In this document: piece after piece, positions 54,394-62,932 of the stretch | How the letters are laid out: each line of letters begins with the position of its first letter | Position numbering within the stretch: the stretch's first letter is position 1 | Assembly: GCF_052119425.1 (NCBI RefSeq) | Contig: NZ_JBQKFH010000001.1 | Location: 56,024 to 120,023, forward strand | From: Enterococcus_E cecorum_C | Lineage (GTDB): Bacteria; Bacillota; Bacilli; Lactobacillales; Enterococcaceae | Reading direction: 5' to 3' | DNA: 64,000 bases | Program-made: the position numbers and the translations under genes | Notes under the pieces: generated by a model | The model's database searches: none | What the model saw: the letters and a program-made list of their open reading frames with translations, nothing else | What the model was told of the DNA's origin: nothing

Positions 54394-54716
54394 TTTTCAC
54401 CGCCTATACTGATTTGAACGCATCCTTTTTTTAGCAATTCCTTTTTTCGACTGTCTTTTTAATTTCAATGCCCAAAATAACTCTCTTCTCAGTATAACAT
54501 TTTTGTAGAAGAAAAAAATGTTATGATAGCTGTCATATAATGAATGAAAGTTTTTGTCTAAAAGTGATTGTTCTATTAGTGGAAAATCGTTACTTTCTTT
54601 ATTTTGTTGTCAGCATTAGAATGGTTCGCGTTGTTGAAAAGACAAGAGGAATGTCTGGCCGTCATGAAAGAAGAATAAATATGATTTTTCCTTTGCAAAT
54701 GATTATGATTGTATGG
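54394..54716. other. Gene-free AT-rich stretch before the MFS gene
   Basis: No convincing gene is seen. A frame at 54540-54782 would give an 80-residue product with no ribosome site, no domain and odd composition. It runs through the MFS promoter and is probably not expressed. Confidence 0.5.
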
Positions 54717-54722
54717 TATAAT
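54693..54722 (+). promoter_or_regulatory. Promoter of the MFS transporter gene
   Basis: TTGCAA (54693-54698) and TATAAT (54717-54722) are 18 bases apart, with an extended TGG before the -10. Confidence 0.65.
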
Positions 54723-54729
54723 TTTTGTC

Positions 54730-54757
54730 ATTGCTGTAAGTTTTCAGCAATATTTTT
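54730..54757 (+). terminator. Hairpin with T-tract just after the MFS promoter
   Basis: ATTGCTG (54730-54736) pairs with CAGCAAT (54745-54751), followed by ATTTTT. It begins about at the predicted +1, so it may be an early attenuator or a 5' stabilising stem rather than a gene-end terminator. Confidence 0.5.
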
Positions 54758-54787
54758 GCAAATAGATTTGATGGAAGGATGACAGAA

Positions 54788-55975
54788 ATGAAAGGGAAAA
54801 ACCTTACCCTGAATTATAGTCTTCTACAAGGTAGCTATTGGATGAGTTATTGTGCCTTGTATAGTTTTGCGACAGTTTATCTTTTATCAAAAGGCTTTAA
54901 TAGTGCGATGATAGGGATGATTGTGGCTGGTAGTAACATTTTAAGTAGTGTATTACAACCTTATGTTTCAACTTTGGCCGATCAAGCGAAGAAATTAAGT
55001 ATTCGCCAAATTATTTTAATGGTAGCAGCTGTATTGGCTATTTTATTAGCAGGCTTAACGATTGTGCCTAGCCAACTTTTACTTGTAGGTCTTTTATTTA
55101 TTTTTGCCAATATTTTCTTACAGGTGTTACAACCCTTAATCAATGCGATGAGTTTTTACTATATTCGTCATGGCATGAAAATTGACTTCGGTTTAGCCCG
55201 CGGAACAGGTTCGCTAGCTTTTGCGATTCTTTCAAGTATTTTAGGATATTTATTATCAAAATTCGCGAGTTGGGTCATTCCGTTTAGTAGTTTAATTTGC
55301 GTGGGACTGATCGTGTTATTGATGTTGAGTTTCCCGATGATTCAAAAGATGAGTGCAGAAGTAGCACACGATGAAAATCCTAACCATGTGCCTGGTGGTT
55401 CCTTCATGTATTTTATCAAGGAATATCCAAGTTTTTGCTTTGTCTTAATTGGTAGCACTTGCTTATTTATCTATCATAATATGTTTAACGGTTATTTAAT
55501 CCAAGTGGTAGAAGCCTTGCATGGGACTTCAAAAGAGTTAGGAACAACGATGTCACTTGCGGCGATGGTTGAGATTCCGACCATGTTCTTATTCTCAAAG
55601 ATTGTAGCCAAATATAGCAGTCATAAGTTATTGGTTTTTGCAAGTATTATGTTTACGGTTAAAGCGATTGCGACGATTTTTGCAGTCAATATTCCGATAT
55701 TATATGCGACTCAAATTTTCCAAATGTTTGCTTTTGCGCTATTCACCCCAGCATCTGTGTATTACACCAATCAAATGATGAAACCACAAGACCAATTCAA
55801 AGGACAAGCTTACCTGACAATGACCATTACCATGGGTGGGGTGCTTGGAAGTCTGTTAGGTGGTTTTATCCTTCAATATAGCAGCGTGTCAATGATGTTG
55901 ATTGTCTGTGCGATTGTTTCAGCGATTGGGACTTTCTTTGTAGCAAAATTTGCGAAAGAAGTAAAAAATGCTTAA
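54788..55975 (+). CDS. MFS transporter (MFS_1-like / NHS-LacY type)
   Basis: The 395-residue protein has about 12 hydrophobic segments of the major facilitator superfamily, with a central loop around residues 190-205. It resembles the MFS_1-like branch that includes sugar and nucleoside:H+ symporters. ATG 54788 follows GGAAGG at a normal distance; an ATG at 54779 abuts the ribosome site. The next genes encode a nucleoside hydrolase and an ECF S component, so nucleoside or base transport is possible but unproven. A terminator follows, so it is its own unit. Confidence 0.85.
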   Translation: MKGKNLTLNYSLLQGSYWMSYCALYSFATVYLLSKGFNSAMIGMIVAGSNILSSVLQPYVSTLADQAKKLSIRQIILMVAAVLAILLAGLTIVPSQLLLVGLLFIFANIFLQVLQPLINAMSFYYIRHGMKIDFGLARGTGSLAFAILSSILGYLLSKFASWVIPFSSLICVGLIVLLMLSFPMIQKMSAEVAHDENPNHVPGGSFMYFIKEYPSFCFVLIGSTCLFIYHNMFNGYLIQVVEALHGTSKELGTTMSLAAMVEIPTMFLFSKIVAKYSSHKLLVFASIMFTVKAIATIFAVNIPILYATQIFQMFAFALFTPASVYYTNQMMKPQDQFKGQAYLTMTITMGGVLGSLLGGFILQYSSVSMMLIVCAIVSAIGTFFVAKFAKEVKNA

Positions 55976-55988
55976 ATCTTATCTTGAA

Positions 55989-56021
55989 AAGTGAGTTTCT
56001 TCTTAGAGGCTCACTTTTTTT
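55989..56021 (+). terminator. Terminator of the MFS gene
   Basis: AGTGAG pairs with CTCACT around a 14-base loop, followed by seven T. Confidence 0.85.
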
Positions 56022-56208
56022 GCTTCATTTATCCATTGGTAAAAAATAGGGCTTGTCTTTTAATCTAAAATTCGCTATGCTTGATTCGTGCATTGAAATC
56101 AAGGTCAACTTGGACTGGTTCGAAAACTTCCCAGGATAAAAAACTAAGAATCTCAGAAACTCTTTTTTTGTCAAAGAAAAAGAGAATATTATGAAAGGGG
56201 TTGGAGAG

Positions 56209-57186
56209 ATGCGCAAAGTAATTATTGATTGTGATCCAGGGATTGATGATTCGCTGGCTTTATTATATGCGCTCAAGTCACCAGAAATTGATGTTGTAGC
56301 GATTTGTGTTGTTGCAGGCAATGTTCCAGTCGAAATCGGTGTCAAGAATGTGTATTACTGCTTGGATTTGGTCAATCGTCGGGATATTCCTGTTTATCTC
56401 GGTGCGACTGAGCCTTTGGTTGTGCCATTTGTGAGCGCGCAAGATACGCATGGCTTCGATGGTCTTGGGGAAAGTCATTTAGCTCAAGCGACTATAGTTA
56501 CGCCACAAGAGCAAAGTGCGGCTGAATTTTATGCTCAGACTTTTGCTCACCCACAGGAAATCTCGGTTATTGCCTTAGGTCCTTTAACGAATATCGCTCA
56601 AGCACTCGATTTGAATGTCAATCTCGGTTTAAATATGCAACGCTTTGTCAGCATGGGTGGTGCTTATCTTAGTCATGGTAATTGTTCACCGGTGGCAGAG
56701 TATAATTATTGGTGTGATCCCGATGCGGCAAAAATCGTCTATGAAAAATTAGGCTGTCCGATTGAAATGGTCGGCTTAGATGTGACGCGCAAGATTGTTT
56801 TGACACCGAATTTGTTGCAATATAGTCAGTATTTAAATCCACAAATGGGTGAAATACTTGCAAAAATGACCCAATTTTATTTTGATTTTCACTGGCAACA
56901 AGAGCATGTCTTAGGCTGTGTGATTAATGATCCGCTAGCTGTGGCTTACTTTATTCATACCCAGTTATGTAGTGGCTTCAATAGTTATGTAGTTATTGAA
57001 AATCAAGGAGTCAGTCGTGGTCAAAGTTTGGTAGATGCGCATGATTTTTGGCGCAAACCGGCAAATACCAAAATTTTGACTCAAGTCGATTCGACAGCGT
57101 TCTTTGTGGAATTTCTAGCCATTGTCTTAGATGTACCTCACGAAGTCATTGCACAAGATATGAAAAATTTGAAACTAGGTGAATGA
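56209..57186 (+). CDS. Inosine-uridine-preferring nucleoside hydrolase
   Basis: The 325-residue enzyme cleaves the N-glycosidic bond of ribonucleosides to base and ribose. It has the Ca2+-binding motif DCDPGIDDSLAL (about residues 7-18), the NIAQAL segment, and NYWCDPDAAKIV with further metal/substrate ligands. ATG 56209 is 8 bases after AAAGGGG; an in-frame ATG at 56191 is upstream of that site. The last four bases overlap the ECF gene (ATGA), so the two are translationally coupled. Confidence 0.93.
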   Translation: MRKVIIDCDPGIDDSLALLYALKSPEIDVVAICVVAGNVPVEIGVKNVYYCLDLVNRRDIPVYLGATEPLVVPFVSAQDTHGFDGLGESHLAQATIVTPQEQSAAEFYAQTFAHPQEISVIALGPLTNIAQALDLNVNLGLNMQRFVSMGGAYLSHGNCSPVAEYNYWCDPDAAKIVYEKLGCPIEMVGLDVTRKIVLTPNLLQYSQYLNPQMGEILAKMTQFYFDFHWQQEHVLGCVINDPLAVAYFIHTQLCSGFNSYVVIENQGVSRGQSLVDAHDFWRKPANTKILTQVDSTAFFVEFLAIVLDVPHEVIAQDMKNLKLGE

Positions 57187-57731
57187 CTTTGAAAAATATC
57201 TCAACGAAAAAAATTGCATTGATTGCTTTATGTGTCGGACTTAATTATGTGGGTGGGAATATCGCCTTATTTTTACGTTTACCCATTTATCTTGATAGCT
57301 TAGGGACAATTATGGCTGCGTTTTTACTTGGACCGATTGCGGGGATGGCAGCCGGTTTGTTAAGTGGCTTACTTAGTGGTATAACGACGGATTTATTCTC
57401 ACTTTATTATATCCCGGTTGCACTGTGTACTGGTTTTATTGCTGGGATGGTTTATCAACGTTTGCATAAGACTTGGCGTGTTCCGATTGAAGCTGCCGTG
57501 ATTTCTTTACCAGGTACGTTGATTTCTTCTTTTATCACGTATTTCTTATTTGGAGGTATCACTTCTTCAGGCTCGAGTATTATTGTGCAATTGATTCATG
57601 GTCTAGGACTCAACCAATTAACTAGCGTGATTTTAGTGCAGATGATTACAGATTATGCCGATCGCTTATTGAGTGTTGTGGTGGTATTAAGTGTGATTGC
57701 GATGTTGCCGAAAAAAGTAAAAATGATATAA
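57183..57731 (+). CDS. ECF transporter S component, probable nucleoside/base or vitamin specificity
   Basis: The 182-residue protein has about six hydrophobic helices and glycine/alanine-rich packing (GPIAGMAAGLLSGLLSG, about residues 49-65), the general design of ECF substrate-binding S components. The AxxxA-type helix 1 (KKIALIALCVGLNYVGG) fits contact with EcfT. No EcfA/EcfT genes are here, so it would use the shared group II module. Its ATGA overlap with the nucleoside hydrolase suggests that it imports a nucleoside for that enzyme; this specificity is inferred only from context. Confidence 0.82.
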   Translation: MTLKNISTKKIALIALCVGLNYVGGNIALFLRLPIYLDSLGTIMAAFLLGPIAGMAAGLLSGLLSGITTDLFSLYYIPVALCTGFIAGMVYQRLHKTWRVPIEAAVISLPGTLISSFITYFLFGGITSSGSSIIVQLIHGLGLNQLTSVILVQMITDYADRLLSVVVVLSVIAMLPKKVKMI

Positions 57732-57734
57732 ATT

Positions 57735-57767
57735 ACAAGAGTGTCTGATTTTAGGCACTCTTTTTTA
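57735..57767 (+). terminator. Terminator after the ECF gene
   Basis: AAGAGTG pairs with CACTCTT, with the inner CT/AG extending the stem, followed by six T. Confidence 0.85.
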
Positions 57768-57838
57768 GGCGTTTTGCTTGTGTTTCGTCTAAAAAATATT
57801 ATAGTTAAAGTTAGAATTGAAAGTTACGGAGTATTTTC

Positions 57839-59191
57839 ATGGAAACGATAAAGATTTTACATACCAATGATATCCACTCACATTTGGAAAATTGGCCGCG
57901 AATAGCGCATTACATCCAAAGTCAACAACAAGCAACCAAAGAAGATGAAACACTTTGGACCTTGGATTTAGGCGATTTTTGTGATCGATGGCACCCTTTA
58001 ACCGAGGCCACGCATGGAAAAGGCAATATCGCATTACTGAATCAAGCCCACTATGACCTTATCACTTTGGGTAATAATGAAGGACTAGGTTTTAGCCAAG
58101 ATGAATTTAAAGAGCTTTATCAACAAGCCAATTTTCAAGTGGTGATTGCCAATGTCCAACAATTGAATCAACAACTTCCACCTAACTGTCACGCCTATAC
58201 GATTCTGACGACAAAAGACAAGACCAAAATCGCCTTTATCGGTTTGACTGCTCCTTTTGAATCCGGGTATCGTGCCAATGGTTGGGAGATTTTAGATCCT
58301 CAAGAAACCTTGCGTGCGTTTTTACCAGAATTAAAGCAACAAGCTGACCTCATTTGTGTGATGAGCCATTTAGGTGTGAAGCAAGATCGTTTACTTGCTC
58401 AAAAATTTCCTGAAATTGACCTTATTATTGGTTCGCATACGCATCATGTGTTTCTTCAGGGGGAATATGTAAATCAGACTTTGTTGGCAGCGGCCGGGAA
58501 GTATGGCCAGTATGTTGGTGAAATTACTTTAACTTTGGAAAATCATCAGCTAAAAGAGAAACGAGCGCGGGCCATTTGTTATGAAGATTTACCACCGGTA
58601 GCCGATGAAGGACGTGTGAGTGAAGGGTATTTTCAAGAAGGCCAACATTTGTTAGCTGAGCAAGTCCTTTGCACAATCACTGAAGAAAAATCCATTGAAA
58701 AAATTACCGCAGAATTAGCCCAAGCGATGAAAGCTACGACCAATCAAGACTTGGCTTTATTAAATACAGGCTTAGTTTTACATTCTTTAGCCAAAGGTGT
58801 CATTACGAAAAAAGACTTACATGAAATATTGCCTCATTTGATGCATTTAGTGACCGTTCAGTTGCAAGGGCGTGATTTAATACGTCTAGCAGCTGAAATA
58901 GCTAAAAATCAAACCTTTTTGAGTTATTATCAACCAAAAGGCTTAGGATTTCGTGGTAAGATTTTCGGGCAAATTTATAATGACGGCTTAGTCTATCATC
59001 CGGAAAGTCGAACAGCAAGTCTTAGAGGAAAGTCAATTGCAGCCAATCAAAGCTATTCGTTAGTGACTTTGGATTATTGGGTCTTTTTACCTTTTTTCCC
59101 AACACTAGAAATTGCTGGGGAGGTCACGTTATATTATCCGAAATTATTGCGTGAGATTTATGGCGATTTTTTAGCAAGAAATGAGAATTAA
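57839..59191 (+). CDS. yunD: 5'-nucleotidase-family metallophosphoesterase (YunD-like)
   Basis: The 450-residue protein has an N-terminal metallophosphatase domain with NDIHSH (about residues 10-15), DLGDF (about 43-47), LGNNE (about 76-80) and GSHTHH (about 200-205), and a C-terminal 5'-nucleotidase domain (about 285-450). The usual GNHE motif reads GNNE, a known variant of the YunD group. It has no signal peptide, unlike secreted UshA-type enzymes, so it acts inside the cell. The yutD gene follows. Confidence 0.87.
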   Translation: METIKILHTNDIHSHLENWPRIAHYIQSQQQATKEDETLWTLDLGDFCDRWHPLTEATHGKGNIALLNQAHYDLITLGNNEGLGFSQDEFKELYQQANFQVVIANVQQLNQQLPPNCHAYTILTTKDKTKIAFIGLTAPFESGYRANGWEILDPQETLRAFLPELKQQADLICVMSHLGVKQDRLLAQKFPEIDLIIGSHTHHVFLQGEYVNQTLLAAAGKYGQYVGEITLTLENHQLKEKRARAICYEDLPPVADEGRVSEGYFQEGQHLLAEQVLCTITEEKSIEKITAELAQAMKATTNQDLALLNTGLVLHSLAKGVITKKDLHEILPHLMHLVTVQLQGRDLIRLAAEIAKNQTFLSYYQPKGLGFRGKIFGQIYNDGLVYHPESRTASLRGKSIAANQSYSLVTLDYWVFLPFFPTLEIAGEVTLYYPKLLREIYGDFLARNEN

Positions 59192-59260
59192 ACATACACA
59201 AACAACCGCTGAAAAGGTATAATAAAAAGGACAGTATATTATTGATAGGATGGTGAAAAG

Positions 59261-59842
59261 ATGACCAATCAGGAAACGCAACAAGAAGTGCAAACAACCC
59301 AAGAACAAGCCACTGAAGAAAAAGTGGAATATAAAGGGGAAGTCGTTACCCAAATTGAAGAAAATAAATATCAAGTCGGATCTAGACAATATGAATTAGT
59401 AGCCAATCATCGTGACGGGTTTGATGCACAAAAATTTGGTGAACGCTATAGTGATGTGCTAGCGAAGTATGATTATATTGTTGGCGACTGGGGTTATGAG
59501 CAGTTGCGCTTAAAAGGCTTTTTTGATGAAAATAATAAAAAAGCTTTACCCGAACAAAGAATTGATACTTTAGAAGATTATTTATATGAGTATTGTAATT
59601 TTGGTTGTGCCTATTTTGTGGTAAAACGAATTGGTGGCAAGCGTGAGAAGATGCAAAATCGTAAAAATAAAAAGCATAAAAATAATCAAGCTTTTGTAGA
59701 AGAAAAACGTGAAGTCATTGCTCACAAGAAAAAGCCAACGATTAAATCACGAAAAACTTCTGAAAATCACAAACAAGAAAAGCATACCATCAGTCATGTC
59801 GAAGGTAAGCGAAATTTTGTAGTAAGAAAGCGAGAGGACTAG
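59261..59842 (+). CDS. yutD: YutD-family protein
   Basis: The 193-residue protein has a Glu/Gln-rich N terminus (about 1-25), a conserved YutD domain (about 30-125; VANHRDGFDAQKFGERYSDVL, YIVGDWGYEQLRLKGFF, EDYLYEYCNFGCAYFVVKR) and a highly basic C-terminal tail. Function is unknown. It lies between yunD and yutF as in other Lactobacillales; GGATGGTG precedes the ATG, and yutF starts 4 bases after the stop. Confidence 0.87.
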   Translation: MTNQETQQEVQTTQEQATEEKVEYKGEVVTQIEENKYQVGSRQYELVANHRDGFDAQKFGERYSDVLAKYDYIVGDWGYEQLRLKGFFDENNKKALPEQRIDTLEDYLYEYCNFGCAYFVVKRIGGKREKMQNRKNKKHKNNQAFVEEKREVIAHKKKPTIKSRKTSENHKQEKHTISHVEGKRNFVVRKRED

Positions 59843-59845
59843 ACT

Positions 59846-60613
59846 GTGAAATATAAAGGATACTTAATTGATTTAGATGGGACAATTTATCTAGGTAAAG
59901 AACCCATCCCAGCAGGTAAGCGATTTGTCGAACATTTGCAAGAAAAGGCGATTCCGTTTTTATTTGTAACGAATAATACGACAAAATCTCCAGAAACAGT
60001 GGCGCATCGTCTAGCCAATGAATTTGATATTCATGTGACCGCCGAGCATGTTTATACTGCGACTTTAGCGACGATTAATTTTATGAAGGAAAAAAATCTA
60101 GGCAACAAGGTTTATGTGATTGGAGAAGCGGGTCTAATTGATTTAATTGTCGCAGCAGGTTTTGAATTAGATGATGAAAATCCCGATTATGTGGTTGTCG
60201 GCTTGGATAATGATGTAACTTATGAAAAATTTGTCAAAGCGACTTTAGCGATTCAAAAAGGCGCCTACTTTATCGGAACGAATCCAGATAAAAATATTCC
60301 TACTGAGCGCGGATTATTGCCGGGTGCTGGTGCGTTAATCTCATTTTTAGAGACCTCTACGCAAACCAAAGCGACCTATATCGGTAAGCCTGAAGCCATC
60401 ATCATGGAAAAAGCCCTTGAACATCTGCAAATGACTAAAGAAGAAGTCATCATGGTAGGCGATAATTATGAAACGGATATTCGCTCAGGGTTAAATAATG
60501 GGATTGATACTTTATTGGTGCTTTCTGGATTTACCTCTAAAGAACAAGTGCCATATTTACCTGAGGCGCCAAGTTATGTGGTGGATAATTTAGATCAGTG
60601 GGATTTTAAATAA
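59846..60613 (+). CDS. yutF: HAD-superfamily sugar/p-nitrophenyl phosphatase (NagD/YutF type)
   Basis: The 255-residue class IIA HAD phosphatase has the nucleophile motif DLDGTIYLG (about residues 8-16), LFVTNNTTKSP (motif II), a cap with GTNPDKNIPTERGLLPG, and MVGDNYETDI (about 204, metal motif). Substrate is a small phosphorylated metabolite. GTG 59846 follows GAGAGGA. It overlaps the next gene by one base (TAATG). Confidence 0.9.
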   Translation: MKYKGYLIDLDGTIYLGKEPIPAGKRFVEHLQEKAIPFLFVTNNTTKSPETVAHRLANEFDIHVTAEHVYTATLATINFMKEKNLGNKVYVIGEAGLIDLIVAAGFELDDENPDYVVVGLDNDVTYEKFVKATLAIQKGAYFIGTNPDKNIPTERGLLPGAGALISFLETSTQTKATYIGKPEAIIMEKALEHLQMTKEEVIMVGDNYETDIRSGLNNGIDTLLVLSGFTSKEQVPYLPEAPSYVVDNLDQWDFK

Positions 60614-61251
60614 TGAAGTTATCCTTTACGACTAGTTATTGGCTGAAGTATTTGTGCGTGTTGTTGACCATTATTAGTTTGGCGATTACGATAACCATTC
60701 ATTTTACGCCACTGTATTATTGGCAAGAGTTTCAGCACCATTTAGCGCAAAGTGTTGGCTTGACGCGCACGCAATTATTTCATAACTATCATCAATTATT
60801 AGCCTATTTGGATTTACCTTGGATAAAGGCGTTGCAATTACCCGATTTTCCAAGTAGTAGTTCTGGGGCGAAACATTTTTACGAGGTGAAACGGTTATTT
60901 TTATTCAATTATGCCGTTTTACTTGTAACTTTTGTGCCGAGTCTACGCATTTTAAAGCAGCTATATCGGCAAAAAATGACTTGGCTATTTATTCGTCCGA
61001 TTCAGTGGACTGCATTGGTATTTGGACTGTTATTATTTTTGATGGCGATTGGTTTTGAGCGCTTTTTTATCTATTTTCATCAGATTTTATTTAGAAATAC
61101 GGATTGGTTATTTGATCCAGCTACTGATCCGATTATCAATGTTTTGCCAGAATCCTTTTTCATGCAATGTTTTCTGCTATTTTTTGGGCTACTCTTGCTA
61201 AGTTTAGTGACATTGTATACAATAGGCAAAAAACAATTAAAAGAAAAATAA
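60613..61251 (+). CDS. TIGR01906-family integral membrane protein
   Basis: The 212-residue protein has four strong hydrophobic segments (about residues 11-32, 95-112, 130-150 and 182-205), with a large extracytoplasmic loop between the first two. The arrangement and the position after yutF match the TIGR01906 family of Lactobacillales, whose function is unknown. It starts in a TAATG overlap with yutF and ends 13 bases before patA. Confidence 0.8.
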   Translation: MKLSFTTSYWLKYLCVLLTIISLAITITIHFTPLYYWQEFQHHLAQSVGLTRTQLFHNYHQLLAYLDLPWIKALQLPDFPSSSSGAKHFYEVKRLFLFNYAVLLVTFVPSLRILKQLYRQKMTWLFIRPIQWTALVFGLLLFLMAIGFERFFIYFHQILFRNTDWLFDPATDPIINVLPESFFMQCFLLFFGLLLLSLVTLYTIGKKQLKEK

Positions 61252-61264
61252 CGAGGTGTTTGAT

Positions 61265-62440
61265 TTGGTTGATTTAACGAATAAATTCAATCCACAAGTT
61301 GGCAAAATTGCCGTATCTTTAATTCGTCAGTTTGATGAGCGGGTTTCATCGATTCCGAATATTTTAAAATTAACTTTAGGAGAACCTGATTTTACAACTC
61401 CGGAGCATGTCAAAGCATCAGGAAGAGAAGCCATTACGCAAAACCATACCCACTATTCGGGAATGGCAGGCTTAGCAGATGTACGTCAAGCTGCGAGTGC
61501 CTTTTTAAAACAAAAATATCAAGTGGATTATCATTGGCAAGATGAGATTTTGGTGACCGTGGGCGCGACCGAAGCTATTTCAGCGGCCTTGCTTGCGGTT
61601 TTATGCCCAGGCGATGAAGTCTTACTACCAGCGCCTATTTATCCTGGATATGAACCAGTGATTACCTTAGCTGGGGCAAAACCGGTGTATATGGATACGA
61701 GTGATAATGGCTTTGTCTTATCACCTGAAACATTGGAAAAGGCCTTAATTGCGCATCAAGACAAGGTCAAAGCAGTCATTTTGAACTATCCAAGCAATCC
61801 AACTGGCGTGACTTATACACGTGAAGAAGTACAAGCTTTAGCCGATGTATTAAGAAAGTATGAAGTCTTTGTAATCAGTGATGAAATCTATAGTGAATTA
61901 ACTTATGATGGCCATCATGTTTCAATTGCGGAATTCCTAAGAGAACAAACCATTTTAATTAATGGGTTATCAAAATCGCATGCAATGACTGGTTGGCGTA
62001 TCGGTTTTATCTGTGCGCCGAAAGAATTGACAAAAGAAATTATCAAAGTACATCAATATTTAGTAACAGCTGCATCCACGATTTCTCAAAAAGCCGCTGT
62101 GGAAGCTCTAGTGGCTGGTATTAATGATGCGGATGAAATGAAAGTCGAATATCAAAAACGCCGCGATTATCTTTTTGAAAAAATGTCGGCACTTGGCTTT
62201 GAAATTGCTCGTCCATCTGGTGCTTTTTACATCTTTGCTAAAATTCCAGCAGGATTAATACAAGATTCTTTTGATTTTTGTGTGGATTTGGCGCAAAAAC
62301 AACAATTAGCGATTATTCCAGGTATTGCCTTTGGACCAGAGGCTGAAGGTTATGTCCGTTTAAGTTATGCCGCAAGTATGGAAAAATTAGTCGAAGCGAT
62401 GAACCGTTTAGAAAAATACGTTCAAAACGAAAAAGCTTAA
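61265..62440 (+). CDS. patA: Aminotransferase PatA (N-acetyl-LL-DAP aminotransferase candidate)
   Basis: The 391-residue class I/II PLP aminotransferase has LTLGEPDF (about 36), the PLP-phosphate region VTVGATEAI (about 98), NYPSNPTG (about 172), and SDEIYSEL followed by PLP Lys in NGLSKSHAMTGWRIG (about 236). In Bacillus PatA performs the N-acetyl-2-amino-6-oxopimelate transamination. With dapH and the deacetylase in the same window, this role is likely. TTG 61265 is preferred over GTG 61256, which lies in the GAGGTG ribosome site. Confidence 0.87.
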   Translation: MVDLTNKFNPQVGKIAVSLIRQFDERVSSIPNILKLTLGEPDFTTPEHVKASGREAITQNHTHYSGMAGLADVRQAASAFLKQKYQVDYHWQDEILVTVGATEAISAALLAVLCPGDEVLLPAPIYPGYEPVITLAGAKPVYMDTSDNGFVLSPETLEKALIAHQDKVKAVILNYPSNPTGVTYTREEVQALADVLRKYEVFVISDEIYSELTYDGHHVSIAEFLREQTILINGLSKSHAMTGWRIGFICAPKELTKEIIKVHQYLVTAASTISQKAAVEALVAGINDADEMKVEYQKRRDYLFEKMSALGFEIARPSGAFYIFAKIPAGLIQDSFDFCVDLAQKQQLAIIPGIAFGPEAEGYVRLSYAASMEKLVEAMNRLEKYVQNEKA

Positions 62441-62460
62441 AATATCCCAGTTAATGAAAG

Positions 62461-62495
62461 ATTGCTCACTTTGCTATTAAGGTGGGCAATTTTTC
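62461..62495 (+). terminator. Terminator after patA
   Basis: ATTGCTCACTTT pairs with AAGGTGGGCAAT (G-U pairs included), followed by TTTTT. Confidence 0.85.
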
Positions 62496-62560
62496 ATTTC
62501 TGTCATTAAATTGGGAGGGCATGTGGTATGATGAAAGAAAACCTAGCAGAGGTGAGCGGT

Positions 62561-62785
62561 ATGAAGTCCTTTTGGAATCAAATAAACGATTATTTTGAAC
62601 AGCATCCTTATCAAGAGGTTTTTATTCTTGCTATAGTCGGTTCAATCCTTGGTATTACAATCGAATATCTTGTAAATGGCGATTTCTTACTTGAAAATAT
62701 TTGGACCTTCCTCTTTCTCAATCTTGGCTTTTTATACCAATCCTTTCGCAAACAGAAACGAGCAAAGGAAAAGAAAAAATTATGA
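62561..62785 (+). CDS. Small two-helix membrane protein
   Basis: The protein of about 74 residues starts MKSFWNQINDYFEQHPYQEV and has two hydrophobic segments (about 20-37 and 45-62) followed by a basic tail (FRKQKRAKEKKKL). I do not recognise a family with known function. ATG 62561 follows GAGGTGAGC; an in-frame ATG at 62528 would overlap a TATGAT that looks like a -10 element (62527-62532). It sits between patA and pstS. Confidence 0.65.
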   Translation: MKSFWNQINDYFEQHPYQEVFILAIVGSILGITIEYLVNGDFLLENIWTFLFLNLGFLYQSFRKQKRAKEKKKL

Positions 62786-62793
62786 GACTTTTA

Positions 62794-62852
62794 TTTACCT
62801 AACCTTTACAATCTAAGAGAAATTTTTACATAGAATCAAACGTACTTTTACA
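62794..62852 (+). promoter_or_regulatory. Pho-box-like direct repeats upstream of pstS
   Basis: TTTACC at 62794 and TTTACA at 62805 are 11 bases apart. TTTACA at 62825 and 62847 are 22 bases apart, with a degenerate copy (TCAAAC) at 62836. Repeats of TTTACA-type boxes with 11-base period are the PhoP binding pattern of Firmicutes. Confidence 0.68.
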
Positions 62853-62932
62853 TCCACTTGTTAAGATAAATATGTAAGCAAGAAGTTAACTTACAAATCA
62901 ATTCATTCAAGTAAGTAAGAGGAGTCGTTACG

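Noticed and set aside
54540..54782. 80-residue ORF upstream of the MFS gene
   Set aside because: It lacks a ribosome site and any domain, and runs across the MFS promoter and its hairpin.
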